Positions 25,391-36,463 of a stretch of DNA of 64,000 nt are shown in pieces. The stretch comes from Tubiluchus corallicola (lineage: Eukaryota > Priapulida > Priapulimorpha > Priapulimorphida > Tubiluchidae). The DNA lies in assembly GCA_030141605.1 (NCBI GenBank), contig JAQGDQ010000915.1:1-64000 (forward strand), read 5' to 3'. Below the pieces are notes generated by a model. It was given only the letters and a program-made list of their open reading frames with translations. It had not been told where the DNA came from and did not search any database. Within the stretch, counting starts at the first letter, position 1; each line of letters begins with the position of its first letter. Both the position numbers and the translations under genes were made by a program.

Positions 25391-25686
25391 TCCTTTCCGC
25401 TCCTCTCTTGTTTCGCCTCTTTCGTCTAGCACATCTTCTGATCTTACGTTAATTTTAATGCTAATGAACATGGAAAATGATTTACTTCATAACATTTCCG
25501 TACAAGGCAGTGGTGGATAAGGCACAGGCTTTATTAGTTGCGACCATGAGCCTCCACCAGCTGAGGGGCCTCCAGAGATTACGCAAAGTTAAATTACCGT
25601 GAAATTACTACAGAATGAGAGCAGAATTATGCTGAATTATCTCTTTGAAAAGCGCTCAATTAATTAATATGCCGTAGAATAATACA

Positions 25687-25699
25687 TTATTATTATTTA

Positions 25700-25736
<37 letters not shown>

Positions 25737-25770
25737 TATTATAATTATTATTATAATTACTGTATATAAT
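25687..25770. repeat. (ATT)n microsatellite
   Basis: ATT repeats with a few interruptions. Confidence 0.9.
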
Positions 25771-25784
25771 TATTCTATGGCTAC

Positions 25785-25985
25785 ATAGTAGACTGTCAGC
25801 CTGTTCAAGTACATTGCCGTAGTAAGTTTAAGTAACATGACTGTCAGCCTATTCAAGTACATCGCCTTAGTAGATTTAAGCCTGTATGACTACATAGTAT
25901 GACGTCAGCCTATTCAAGTACATCGCCTTAGTAGATTTAAGCCTGTATGACTACATAGTATGACGTCAGCCTATTGAAATACATC
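25785..25985. repeat. 47-bp satellite family, inverted copies
   Basis: About four units in reverse orientation to the array at 20990-21905, e.g. CAAGTACATCGCCTTAGTAG, matching the variant units at 21770-21890. A LINE fragment follows immediately. Confidence 0.85.
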
Positions 25986-25988
25986 GTG

Positions 25989-26225
25989 CAAGACTAAGAC
26001 GAGTAGGCACATATAACGAGATTGCCAGAAACAACACCAGTAAGATTAGCACCAAACGAGGCACTGAAACCTACTAAACGATCTCCAGGCAAACCAAAAA
26101 CAACTTGGATGTCAAGAATTAACAAAGATTTACAACAGCTGGAACCAAACCTAACAATAGCATCACAGGAATTGAACATTTTAGCTGCAGAAGGGAAACA
26201 GTGGAGTGCTCTAATCAAAGGATAG
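25989..26225 (+). pseudogene. LINE reverse-transcriptase C-terminal remnant
   Basis: Translation gives RLRRVG, then after a one-base frameshift at about 26009, HITRLPETTPVRLAPNEA, and later SPGKPKTTWMSRINKDL with IASQELNILAAEGKQWSAL. This is the recognisable C-terminal pattern of non-LTR elements (LRWxGHIxRMP ... GRPxxTW ... A.DR..W). It is truncated on the left by the satellite, stops at the expected C-terminus, and cannot be active. Confidence 0.75.
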
Positions 26226-26319
26226 AGGCTCTATGTCTATAATAGATGTTTAGAACAACAGAAGTAGAAGATTCGCTCACTTTTCAACAAGATTTGTTTC
26301 AGTTTAATGGCTGTCGCAG

Positions 26320-26549
26320 TTTAATGCCAACAAGTGTGTGGTGCTACAACTCAAAACACAAATTCCAGCGCGGTATTATCTGACTGGCAAAGAGATAACA
26401 ATATCTTAGAATATAATGACCTTGGTGTAATTATTTCTCACGACCTTAAATCTTCTGCTCATATAACTGAAATAAGCAGGAAAGGAAATCAAATGGCAGG
26501 CTTGATCAAGCGATGTTTTGTAAATGTATTTTTCCGATTAGACGTCTAA
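26320..26549 (+). pseudogene. LINE reverse-transcriptase fragment
   Basis: One frame gives FNANKCVVLQLK; another gives LEYNDLGVIISHDLKSSAHI then GNQMAGLIKRCFV. Together they match the region after the catalytic core of CR1/Jockey-like reverse transcriptases (FNxxKCxVLHLG ... DLGVxISxDLK ... A.QMLGLI.R.F). At least one frameshift is needed. It lies downstream of a C-terminal piece, so the two come from different insertions. Confidence 0.75.
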
Positions 26550-26981
26550 AAGCAGGAAGAGCTGTAATTTTCGGTCGTATTTCGAGTGGCTTTTTTTAAC
26601 TGTTAAGATTAGAAATCCATAATGCAAACAAGACTGTACCATGATGTACTCTGCACTATATGCGGATTAGCTTTTTGGAAGGAGTAGGATTTTGCAACAA
26701 AATTCGCATTGACAAGCACCACCTACCCAAAAATTTGTGAAAAATTATTAAAAAGCTACCACATTAAATAAACAACAAAAAACAACGTCAATAAGAGATG
26801 CTTACGAGTCTCAATGTTAGTCATCGAGGAAGAAAATGTAGTATACAAGATACAAACGTTTCGTTTCTCCAATGAAACAAACAAGAACACCCACATTTCG
26901 TGATTCTCTAATGAAAATTTTCAAATCGCTATATAAGGAATCAGCCTATTGCCATCCATAATATCCTGCATGAACAACTCG

Positions 26982-27165
26982 TTATATTGACAACTCGTTA
27001 CATGACCAACGAACAACAAATACGTTCACGCGTTTATAGTTATCGTCTAACATAACTACAGCAAAATAAAAAGTGAAAAGGATAGGACCCAAAAAATCTC
27101 CTTGAGGTACGCCGATATTAAAACAGAGTGGAAGCTCGTCCTTCCTCCACAAAACTGACTATTGT
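26982..27165 (-). pseudogene. LINE reverse-transcriptase fragment (GVPQGD motif)
   Basis: On the minus strand the frame reads VLWRKDELPLCFNIGVPQGD then FLGPILFTFYFAVVMLDD. GVPQGDxLGPILF is reverse-transcriptase motif B of non-LTR elements. The YxDD segment is not preserved; a stop follows 46 residues after the motif. Opposite in orientation to the two fragments to its left. Confidence 0.6.
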
Positions 27166-27360
27166 CACATTAAACTGCACATCTCGCAAGAAATAACACA
27201 GTTTAGACAAGCATTTGTGGAAGTTGAAAGTTAAAATGCAATGCTGTCTTTCCACCTTCTCTATTATGAGCACGACTAGCCGCTATTTTTAAAAACATAA
27301 TCTTAAGGTCAACCACATGAAGACAGAATAATATCACATTCAGCAAAGTGGCGATTCGTG

Positions 27361-28229
27361 AAAAAATACCTTGCCAGCTTGTTAGACTTTGAAACTATAT
27401 ACAACGAAGGAAAATTCTAGCACTATCTGCTTATTCAGATCTCACAGTCGTTTTTGAAAACACAAGACTTTCTTTTGAAGCCAAATCCGGTTCCTTTCAT
27501 CTTTAGTTGAACCTGTATTTTTGTACAATGCTGAGCTACGAACAATAAAAGTTAAACAACAGAGGGAAATTGATGGCTTTTAAAGATGTCTCTATAGACA
27601 ACATTAGTTGTTAAATGGTCTGGCAGAGTATCCAATGATGATCTGTGTGATGTGGTGAAGAACCCTTGGAGTAAACAAATCCAAGTAAGAAGACTGGTTT
27701 GGACGGGCATGTACTAAAACTGCCTCAGTAATCTTCACTTTCTGTAGCACTACGTAAAGTTATTGAAACAAGAAAAAAGTCAAGAGAGAGAGTCAGCTAC
27801 TGACATACATTGGTATACTGCAAAAAGATTAGCAAAATGTAACTCTAGATTTGGAGGAGGAGGTATATTAACACATATTCATCACTTCTAGCTTTATGGG
27901 CAATATTCAAGCCAAATATCTTTACTCATTATAACTTTGTCCGAAAATTAGAGACGAAAATCATGGTTAGTAACGTTACGGTTTGTCCAGTGATAATCAT
28001 GACTTACAAAATCGTGTTAAATCAATAAAAGTTTTGTCAAGAGACAATGTAAATAAGAAGAAACATTAGGAAAGACATGAACTCATGCAGTTATATTTAA
28101 AAAAGGGGGGAAATGCTTGTTTATTCTTATTAATTAACAAAATTGATTGTTAACCACAGTTCCATAATGAAGAAAATTTGAAATGCGTGCGATTGTCCAC
28201 TACGTCTAGGTATCCAGCGGGGCAATCAT
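27361..28229. other. No gene seen
   Basis: AT-rich sequence; possible decayed LINE in its left part, no recognisable domain. Confidence 0.35.
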
Positions 28230-28633
28230 CTAATATCTTATGTAGAAAATAGCACCTTTACTGAAGGCCATTTTCAATACTTCCCTACAGGCACCATTAC
28301 AGAGACCTGGAACTCTCCTGGAAACTGCTTTCCATCATAATCAACAATGTACCAGTCTCCCACTTCAATGGGGTAACACTGCTGCTCTGAGTTGCTTCAT
28401 CTCCCTTACGAGTCTCTTGTTGATTGTCTCTGCAGAGGACATAGGCTACAACCTCATCATTCACCACTTTAAAGAAGAGCATCTTTGCAATGCCTGAAAT
28501 GGTCATGGCTTCACTGAAGAAGACATCAAGGTTCAGCTTCTCATTCCTCCTTGATATTTCACTAGATGTAATCTTAGACGAACAGATATGTTCTTCGTGA
28601 TTAGTGTGATACTTGTTTTCACATCTTAACTAG
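28230..28633 (-). pseudogene. Decayed coding fragment with chromo-like/KWP end
   Basis: An open frame of about 100 residues (…EEHICSSKITSSEISRRNEK…NLDVFFSEAMTISGIAKMLF…) continues after a frameshift near 28368 as PIEVGDWYIVDYDGKQFPGE, then FQVSVMVPVGKY, a stop, and KWP. VGxWYxVxYDGxxFPGxV…VSVMxxAGKxWKWP is a terminal module I recall from uncharacterised, often transposon-associated invertebrate proteins. One frameshift and one stop make this copy non-functional. No poly(A) tail or ends were found. The function of the intact family is unknown to me. Confidence 0.55.
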
Positions 28634-28639
28634 TCATTG

Positions 28640-29622
28640 CACACAGTAAGAGAATTTGAAATAATGTGATTTGTGGAGATTTTATATTCTCGGGAGGTAA
28701 ATAAATTCATTTTTCGGCTAGTAACGTTGCATGGCTTGCAGAGGGAGGGAAAATGCAACTATGTTGGCATTTTCAAAACGTATCTGTCAATTTTGCCAAT
28801 ATAAATCCACGAAGGCACTACACTGCCTATATGAATTTGATACTTCTCATTGGAATGCATTATTTATTTTGAATATATAGCTTCTTTACCATTATACAGA
28901 TTTTGCCAATGAAATATAGCATGAAAGTACACTCATTCAAAAGTGGTGAATTCAGTATCTAAAACTAACCATATACCCTGACAAATACTTTTCCCTGAAA
29001 CTTCAATGTGTCTTTTACTAAGTCAAACAAAAAAATATGGAAAAAACAAATTGAAATTTTAGGGTCATGTCTCTCTAATTGTGGAATTGCCCATTTAGTT
29101 TTGAGAAAAAAACACTTATTTTAATATCTAGTATTAAGCGGCCATTAATCGACAGTATTAATACGTCATTAATTTGTCAATACGAATTGAGAGTATTTCC
29201 ACTGAGTGTGTCATGAGTCATTTATTCAAACTTCGCAGGGTTTTGAACGACCTGTAACGTCACAGTAGATCGTCAAACAGAAACCATATCAGATTTTCAA
29301 CATCACGGCGAAGTAGACCTCTTTATAGGTTCTCACTTGTCAAGCGAATAACCAATCAGGAAAAGTATTTAAAAAAACACACGTTGATCCCTATTTCTGA
29401 GAACTTCTACATTCTAGCGGCTCTACGTTTTTTGACACCTCGTATTCTTGTCTCAAGTTATCAGGTTTCACTAGTCGAAGCAGTTAAAGGCAGTAATGGA
29501 TATCTCCTGTTTCCCTGTTATTTGTGACTTGTTATATGAAACACTTTCCCTGTTCTCTAGGTGTCTCGTTGTCCCGTTTGTGTTTAATAAACTGTTATGT
29601 GCTTTGCTCTGTCAGGGAGTGC
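28640..29622. other. No confident gene; promoter-like stretch
   Basis: At 29348-29370 an ACCAATCAGG (CCAAT box) and TATTTAAAAA (TATA-like) occur in promoter order, followed by an ORF starting ATG at 29496 that runs into the MITE at 29623. The combination could be a solo LTR or a small promoter. The ORF has no recognisable domain. Confidence 0.3.
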
Positions 29623-30218
29623 TTAAAGGAAGACAGGATGATTTTTCATATACTACCCCATTTTCATGTCCGATAAAAAGTATACATTTTAACACAATTG
29701 CATTTTAGTACTGCAAAAGCGTTTCTGATAATTAAATAATAGATTAAAAATTTAATTAACGGCTATTGATGACATCACAAACATAATTTTCAATAGCAAA
29801 AATATTCCATGTTGCACTAGTTTGCGAAAGTCAAAATAGAAGTACAGTGCTACTGTAAGATACTCAGTGTGTTGTATTAAAACTAGGCAAGTTATAAAAT
29901 TCAAATTTCAAACTTACCGCTGTGCTCACGCATGAGCTGTCGAACGTATGTAGTTCGTCACAACCTAACACATCTGAACTGAACGGTATGCACCTGTTTT
30001 TTATGCAATATCCGAAATGCAGGCAGCGCATGTCTAATTAACGAATGGCGAAATGCATGTAACAGCGAAGAACTAGTGACGCAAACGTGAAATTGTATTT
30101 GTGTAGTAACAATTCTTTCACGTAAGTCATTTTTGAAAAATAGTATGTTTCCTTTCAATATTTTAAAGAGTTGATTATTTTGACTTACAGTTTAAGATTG
30201 GGTCCGGTTTTCCTTTAA
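29623..30218 (+). mobile_element. TTAA-flanked MITE, family 1 (reference copy)
   Basis: TTAA at 29623-29626 and 30215-30218. Left end AGGAAGACAGG; right end on the minus strand AGGAAAACCGGACCC. The interior aligns with the copy at 19038 almost throughout. It is 588 bp between TTAA sites, with no transposase. TTAA flanks recall piggyBac, but the ends do not start with CCC. Confidence 0.8.
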
Positions 30219-30248
30219 ACTCCGGAGCATTGTTATTCCACTGCTCAC

Positions 30249-30575
30249 TTGTATGTCTTAGAAGAAGAAGAATTTTAAGTTTGTGTTACGGGGCGTTCAG
30301 GTTAGTGAGTGGTTCTACCGTGAATTTTCTCTTTGATAGGAAACTCATAAGTGTGAATTGCTTTACGAGTTACTGTCGGCAAGTTTCTGCAAACTATCCG
30401 ACAGTTACTGTGTTGTATGTCTTAGAAGAAGAATAATTTTAAGTTTGTGTTACGGGGCGTTCAGGTTAGTGAGTGGTTCTACCGTGAATTTTCTCTTTGA
30501 TAGGAAACTCATAAGTGTGAATTGCTTTACGAGTTACTGTCGGCAAGTTTCTGCAAACTATCCGACAGTTACTGT
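30249..30575. repeat. 164-bp tandem duplication
   Basis: TTGTATGTCTTAG begins at 30249 and again at 30413; the two units are nearly identical (a GAAGAAGAAGAA / GAAGAAGAATAA difference). Confidence 0.9.
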
Positions 30576-30783
30576 GAGTTGATTTGCTTTCTAGTGTGAA
30601 CGCTTTAGCGAGTTACTCTCGACACAGTGAATAAAGTGAGTGTCAGCACGCGCTTATTGTCAGAGAGTAACTCGCAGCAAGTTTTAGTACTCTAGTCTGA
30701 ACACGCTTGTGGGTTAAGCAGAGATACAGCAAAGGTTACTTGAGTTAATTTGGCAAGAAAACTCGCTAGTCTGAACACGCCTT
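30287..30783. mobile_element. Possible Harbinger-like MITE containing the duplication
   Basis: GGGGCGTTCAGGTTAGTGAG at the left and, on the other strand, GGCGTGTTCAGACTAGCGAG at the right form imperfect inverted ends; TTA flanks the left side. Several internal GTGTGAAxxGCTTTA repeats. Superfamily assignment is tentative. Confidence 0.4.
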
Positions 30784-31651
30784 TCATGTGAATGCGAAAA
30801 TCAGATGATAAACGCAATATTTGTGCTGCAAGGCAAAGTTAATGAAAGCTTTTATTAACTTAGTTACAGACGAATGCATTGCGCGCACTATAACTAGTAA
30901 AATTACGCCCGCCTAATTTTTTATAACATATAAGGTAATACGTTGTTGTATGCATAGCTTGTTATATTTTGCTTGTTATTGTTGTTTTTGTTGTTGTCTT
31001 TGCTATGTAACGTTACTACTGCGGGGTATTGTATATTGCTATATATTAATTTACACTATTCTGCATGGCTATGTAATTTAACTTTGTAAAGTTTCTGGTC
31101 TGTAAACAGAGGCCATTTGTATGTTTCAGTATCCATTATACAAATAGAAGGGCTATCACACCATCACCATTGTCATCGTCGTCATCATCATCATCGTCGT
31201 CGTCATCATCGTCTGGCTTCGTAATCCGGAAAAGGTCATCAGCAGAGTTTTAAAAGTTCTTCAAACGATTGGATCCAAAGTGAATATGACGTAATCCTAT
31301 CTACATAGCGTTTTCAGGTTGTTAATAACAAGAACAGAATCAATTTGATGAAGATTCAGCAGATTCAACGAATTTTATATCATTGTTATTAAAATAAATC
31401 AATATTTCAAGTGCACATCACCGAGTAACAAGAAACGATACCTACAAATGATACAAATGACTGGTTATTTTCATTCGTAAGACAATTTACTTGTTACAAG
31501 TCAAAGCGTGAAAAGTAAACGTATTTAACACTGGCGTAGTTAAACACGCCATACTCAAATAGTTAGTGATACGCGAACATTCCACGTAGTAACTTTGCTT
31601 TACAACTCTTGAATTCTAGAGCAACTCTATAACGTGCAGCTGCACTGCAAG
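30784..31651. other. No gene; trinucleotide tract
   Basis: AT-rich sequence with a CATCGTCGTCATCATC tract at 31165-31212. Confidence 0.45.
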
Positions 31652-31968
31652 CACGGCTGGATAACCCTATAGACTAATACAGGCTGTAGCCTAGGGCCCC
31701 TCCAACTTTTGGCAGCCAAAGTTTGAGGGGCCCTGCTAAAAGATTTTCAAATATAACCTTTTTTTGAAAAATAAGTATAATATTTTAACATTTTACATTT
31801 GACTTAAAATAAAATTTCAACTTCAAAAAACGAGGCCTGGGTGTCTGAAACCCCAATATTAAAAAGTGGGCTTCTTTGTGGTCCCCTTATTTGGGATAAA
31901 GGGCAATGTTGAGGGAAGCCCATGATTTGATTAGGCTAGGGATCCCAGTAGGTCATAACCCGACCCTG
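31652..31968. mobile_element. hAT-like MITE, degenerate copy
   Basis: CACGGCTGGATAACCCTATA at one end and GGTCATAACCCGACCCTG at the other are imperfect inverted repeats, and the ends match those of the element at 54705-55063. The CAGGG-type ends point to hAT. No target duplication survives. Confidence 0.5.
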
Positions 31969-32549
31969 GCTATAAATATAATTAAAGGCAACTGCATCTC
32001 AAATTGGGAGCACCAGCCCAATTGGGTATTAGTCCCAGACGGTCCAAACCGGCGTCATACGTAGTCACATAACTTTTCCTACAAATGCTTTAAATTTTAA
32101 GACTTATAAAGTTGGAGGTACCTCAGTTTCACTTATGAACAAAAGAAGCAACGCTGTGGCTTGTGTGAGTATTATCTCTGACAGGTATTTTTGAGCTCGG
32201 ACTGGGCATTATTTTCCTAATGGCGAAGCATTTAACAATATTATGTTTGTAGTTCTTGTTTGCAAATAAAATTGCATCGTCATGAGTTTTGCTCAGTTTG
32301 CGCAGCAGTCGAGTTAGTTTAATTGTTTTTCTGACTGCAAAAAGTTTCAAAGCTGTTTGTTTGTTTGCTTTCCCACTTCAACTCAAATATCCAATTAAAT
32401 TAAATTCCTTTTCAAAAAACTGTTAACAGTTAAAAACAGTCAAAACAGTTAACAGTTGAAAAACACGCGGTAGCAGCAATTAACGCACATCTAAGTGCAC
32501 AGAAAAGTTACTGTTACAGTTGTAGAAGGGGAAGGGAAGTTTCGGCACG
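31969..32549. other. No confident gene
   Basis: A minus-strand open stretch follows an acceptor-like CTTTTTGCAG at about 32335, but the peptide is not recognisable. No gene called. Confidence 0.35.
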
Positions 32550-32688
32550 AATCTAGCTACGCCACTGACATAATCTAACTACGCCACTGACATGATCTAG
32601 CTACGCCACTGACATAATCTAGCTACGCCACTGACATAATCTAGCTACGCCACTGACATAATCTATCTACGCCACTGATATGATAAAT
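32550..32688. repeat. 22-bp tandem repeat
   Basis: About six copies of CTAGCTACGCCACTGACATAAT with few differences. Confidence 0.95.
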
Positions 32689-32693
32689 AAACT

Positions 32694-33201
32694 GTGACGT
32701 GGAACGAGCGTTGCATGGGGGATACTGCAACTCCATCTATGTTGGTGCCTAAGCATGCCTATCTTAATCCACTTGATATATTGCAGAATCGTGCTGTCAG
32801 TCTGGTTGGGCCTCATTTAGGGTCGGTCCGCACTGCAGTCCTTGTTCATCGAAGTTCAATTCCTACATTAGGCATATTTTATCATTACTTCTATGGAAGA
32901 TGTTTTCGGCATCTCTGTTTATTGCTCTCTAAATTCCGACAGTCTGATAGAAGCACCCTTTTGAAGCTGGTTCTCAAATCTTCATAACAGACATACATAG
33001 ATGCAAAACAGCTGCTTATCGCAAGTTTATTCCTTTTGGCCTCTTGTCTGTAGAATTCTCTACCCGAAAATTGTCAGCCTTTCGCGTTTGAAACTAAGTG
33101 CAGCCGATTTTAGGCGGAGTCGAATAAATTTAAAAGTTATGGCTTCACATTACAGAGTGAATTACACGCCGTCTTTCTACATAATTTATAAATCAATTTG
33201 A
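32694..33201 (+). pseudogene. LINE reverse-transcriptase C-terminal remnant
   Basis: One frame reads GDTATPSMLVPKHAYLNPLD followed by ILQNRAVSLV, then RSSIPTLGIFYHYFYGRC; a second frame gives LYPKIVSLSRLKLSAADFRR. These match the end of Jockey/CR1-like ORF2 (W.…L..LQNRAVR.V ... LGI.P...…NSLPxxV….S…FK..L). Broken between the two pieces. Confidence 0.65.
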
Positions 33202-34139
33202 ATTTGACCTTACTCAAACCGCTGAAGCCCTTTTGCGGCAGAAATGATTTCTGTCGATCGAAACGCCAACAAGAACTGCTCTAAATGGCAAATCAATCGA
33301 ACTAATCACGTTGAGGGCTCTAACAGAAGTACGGAGTAGCGAAGCGTATGCAAATTAAAGCAGAGGTCCCCGTAAAATTGCAGATTCACTGTTGAAAATT
33401 GGTGAAAAGTTGCTAGTATTATTCTTGAAGACAAAACTGCAATTGTAGGCGCTGAGTACCAAAACATGGCAAAAAATTTATGAAATTTCATTTGTTGAAA
33501 ATTGATAAATGGCAAGAAAATCCATAACTTATATAAATTTTAAAAAAATCATCTTTTTACGCTTTTATTACAAACAGAATCTAATTTTGCCTGTCGTAGC
33601 GTGATGGCAACTATATCGTGTTTTGAGAACATCTACAATTCAATGTTTTTTAATGTCTTTGTATCTAAAAAATTTAGTTCAATTCACTTCTCACATTCTT
33701 CAAAGAAGTTTTAGCTCATTGAAATCACAGAGCAGCACTTAATACCACACATTTCCAAAGAAACGCAAAATGGAAGCTACAAATCTTAAAAAAGTGAGTT
33801 CAAAATAGCAAATGTAAAAAAAATAACAGAAATTATCCTTTATTTCTTGCCAAAGATGGCGCCACTTGTTTTAAATAACATAGGGTATGGCACTTGTACT
33901 TGTAAAAAACTGTCAGTGCCACAAAAAAATTTACACTTGAAAAAAACCACAAAAGTTACATAGTGTTTAAAGGTAAAACAGCCACTTTGTAACGTGACGG
34001 CGACACCAGAGCTGTAAGCAGATTTGTCAACAATAAATTACGCACAACATGGTGACGCCTATTGGCAAATAAAGAACATTTTGGTCTAGTGCTTCTTCAA
34101 AGAAATGAATAAAATTAGCAATTCTGAATTTCTGAACTT
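33202..34139. other. No gene seen
   Basis: AT-rich; may include 3' untranslated sequence of the preceding LINE. Confidence 0.4.
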
Positions 34140-34425
34140 ATAAACCTATGTATTTAATTTAATAAACTTCCCCACTAGCATAATAATATTTTTATTATAC
34201 CCATATTTATATTTGTATATATTGTAATATTGTATCTGTATATATTGTAATTTTTTCGTAACTAATTCTAGTGGCCTAACATAAGCTAAGTTCTTAGGTT
34301 TCTAGCGCAGAATTCATGAATTGTATCATATTTTTGTATTAACAAAAACTGATTATCGATGCACATGTAATGTATATGTTTATTGCGAAATAAATCTATT
34401 AAATCTAAAATCTAATCTACTAAAA
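34140..34425 (+). mobile_element. Non-LTR retrotransposon 3' end
   Basis: T-rich sequence ends AATAAATCTATTAAATCTAA with a short (AAATCTA)-type tail. A block CGTAACTAATTCTAGTGGCC is shared with 37225-37245. Possibly the tail of the LINE at 32694. Confidence 0.5.
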
Positions 34426-34445
34426 CCACACAATCGCTTGGGCTA

Positions 34446-34568
34446 AGACGTCACTAATTCTTCTCACGTCATCTCATTAATGACGTCACTAATTCTGCTC
34501 ACGTCATCTCATTGATGACGTACACGTTCGTTTTTTGTCACCTCTGCAGTTCTTGTTTGTGACGTCAC
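34446..34568. repeat. 35-bp repeat rich in ACGTCA motifs
   Basis: GACGTCACTAATTCT begins at 34447 and 34482, 35 bp apart. Six ACGTCA/TGACGT cores occur in about 120 bp, including full TGACGTCA palindromes, the consensus CRE. Could be incidental to the repeat unit. Confidence 0.8.
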
Positions 34569-34589
34569 ATAGAATTTTACCATACAATT

Positions 34590-34780
34590 TATGATGATGA
34601 TGATGACAAATCTTTTATTGAACAAAATTATAATAGAAAAGTATACAGACGGTGAGTCCATTTGCAGGCAGATGCTTACAAAAGATTTGCGAATTTACGA
34701 CAAAATGTAGTGCAATCTTATTTTTTAACGAAACAAAAATAATAAACGATAAGAAACTTCATTAGAAATCTAACGTACGA
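34590..34780 (-). mobile_element. Non-LTR retrotransposon 3' end
   Basis: On the minus strand the sequence ends AATAAAAGATTTGTCATCATC with a (ATC)n tail. This is the usual AATAAA-plus-microsatellite end. The left boundary is approximate. Confidence 0.5.
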
Positions 34781-35009
34781 TATTTTATGTTGCTTACCGT
34801 ACAAACCTACAGTTAATGAGTAAAAAATGATTTTCTTTTGCAATTCTTAATCGATCACTGCCAAAATCAAGCAGGTTCGTCTTTGTCTTATTCCCCAAAC
34901 CCTCCAAATAGGTTCGTACACATCGGTTGAGTAGTTTTTGCGTAATCCTGTTCACAGACAGGCAAACAAACAATCAAATAGCGATGAAAACATAACGAAT
35001 CCGGGTAAC

Positions 35010-35200
35010 AAAGTCACAGGTAAAAAAGTTATAGAAAAAAGTTACAGGAAGAAACGTCATAGAAAAAAGTAAAAAGAAAAAAGTCATAGAAAAAAGTTAC
35101 AGGAAGGAAAGTCATAGAAAAAAGTTCCAGGAAAAAAGTCATACAAAAAAGTTACAGGAAAAAGTCATAGAAAAAATTACAGGAAAAAATAAATAACAGT
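35010..35200. repeat. Degenerate GTCATAGAAAAAAGTTACAGG repeat
   Basis: Around ten alternating GTCATAG and GTTACAGG units separated by A-runs. A related set in the opposite sense lies at 35425-35512. Confidence 0.85.
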
Positions 35201-35264
35201 AACCACAACCCTAGACAAAATTAATTGTGCCTTTGGAAGGAGTTACCAATTTCCCACGCAGTTT

Positions 35265-35390
35265 AAATACCCTAACCTTAACTCTACCCCAACCCTAACC
35301 CTAACCCCAACCCCAACACTAACCCTAACCCCAACCCCAACCATAACCCTAATCCTAACCCCAACCCCAACCTTAACCCTAATCCGATTC
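35265..35390. repeat. Interstitial telomere-like tract (CCCTAA/CCCCAA)
   Basis: About twenty degenerate CCCTAA units mixed with CCCCAA. The C-rich strand reads 5'-to-3' rightwards. CCCTAA is the common metazoan telomere repeat. Degeneracy argues for an old internal tract. Confidence 0.85.
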
Positions 35391-35424
35391 ACTAACTAAT
35401 CTCTTGCGTGTGGGGGAATTGTAA

Positions 35425-35512
35425 ACTTTAGCCGTGACTTTTTTGCTGTGACTTTTTCCTGGCCGAAATTGTGACCTTTTCCGTGACTTTTTTCCTGTGA
35501 CTTTACTACAGG
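35425..35512. repeat. GTGACTTTTTT repeat, inverted partner of 35010-35200
   Basis: Four or five CCGTGACTTTTTTCCTGTGACTTT-like units (reverse complement of AAAGTCACAGG). They flank the telomere-like tract opposite to the left set. Confidence 0.8.
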
Positions 35513-35797
35513 TCATCAAACATAACCTCATTGACAGAGTGTAATAAAGTACACAAAAGTATGCGTTACGTGGAACTTTTACACTTGCAAAACATTCACT
35601 TAAATTGTGTGAATAAAGGTCGCTTGAATCAAATTCAAAGTTGCGCAACATTTCAGCAAGTAAATTTCTATAACGATTCAATTACTTCGCTGTTGTTATT
35701 CTGATCTCGCACAACAAGTCACATCTGTCGCTGTTTCACTGTTTATCCAAACAATTTGTTGCCTTTTTCTTCTGCCTTACTTATTTATTTTCTCAAG

Positions 35798-35947
35798 ACG
35801 GAAACGACAAAAACGTTTGCTAACGGAAAACGGCCAATCCCAGAGGCGGCACTTCATTCGATTCTCAACTTTCCTGAATGTTTTTGGTTTTTCATTGAAA
35901 ATGGGAAAAACCTAACCGTAAACTACAGTTCATTCAAAACATTCTAA
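35798..35947 (+). CDS. Candidate exon, unknown product
   Basis: A long pyrimidine tract (CTTTTTCTTCTGCC ... TATTTTCTCAAG) precedes an open frame reading TETTKTFANGKRPIPEAALH then SILNFPECFWFFIENG, ending at TAA. A possible donor (ACC|GTAAAC) lies at about 35917. Composition is protein-like and there is no repeat here, but I do not recognise it and see no partner exon. Confidence 0.25.
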   Translation, partial: TETTKTFANGKRPIPEAALHSILNFPECFWFFIENGKNLTVNYSSFKTF

Positions 35948-35969
35948 TCAATATTGAAGCGGAATGCAT

Positions 35970-36463
35970 TGTTCGTTTTCTAATGACTTACGTAAAAGAA
36001 TTATTGCCACGGCAACCTTTGCTGTTACATGCATTTCGCCAATCGCTAGTTAGATGGGCATTAGCGCCTGCATTTGCACAAAAAGCAGGTGCTGTATCTC
36101 TCAGTTCAGGGGTGTTCAGTTGTGACATAATGCATACTATCCAGAGCTCATGCGTAAACACAGAGGGAAGCTTGAAATTTAATTTTAAACTTAAAATTTG
36201 CCGAGTTCTTCTGTATCACATTAAATGCTATAAAGTAGTACATGTATTTCCATTGTCACTTTCGCTAACAGAATATTTATGTTATTGGAAATTATGTTCA
36301 GTTCTGATGTCATCACTAGTTGGACGCGCCCGCCGTTAATTACGTTCTGAACATATTATTTAATTATCAGAAACGCTTTGGCATTACTATGGTGTTAAAA
36401 TGTATACTTTTACCGTACTTCAAAATGGAGTAGGATATGACAAACCATTTTGTTTTCCTTTAA
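35970..36463 (-). mobile_element. TTAA-flanked MITE, family 1
   Basis: Reverse orientation; the right end TTAA is at 36460-36463 and the minus strand starts AGGAAAACAAAATGG. It shares ATTATTTAATTATCAGAAACGC, GCATGTAACAGC-type and GACTTACGT blocks with other copies. Left end approximate. Confidence 0.6.
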
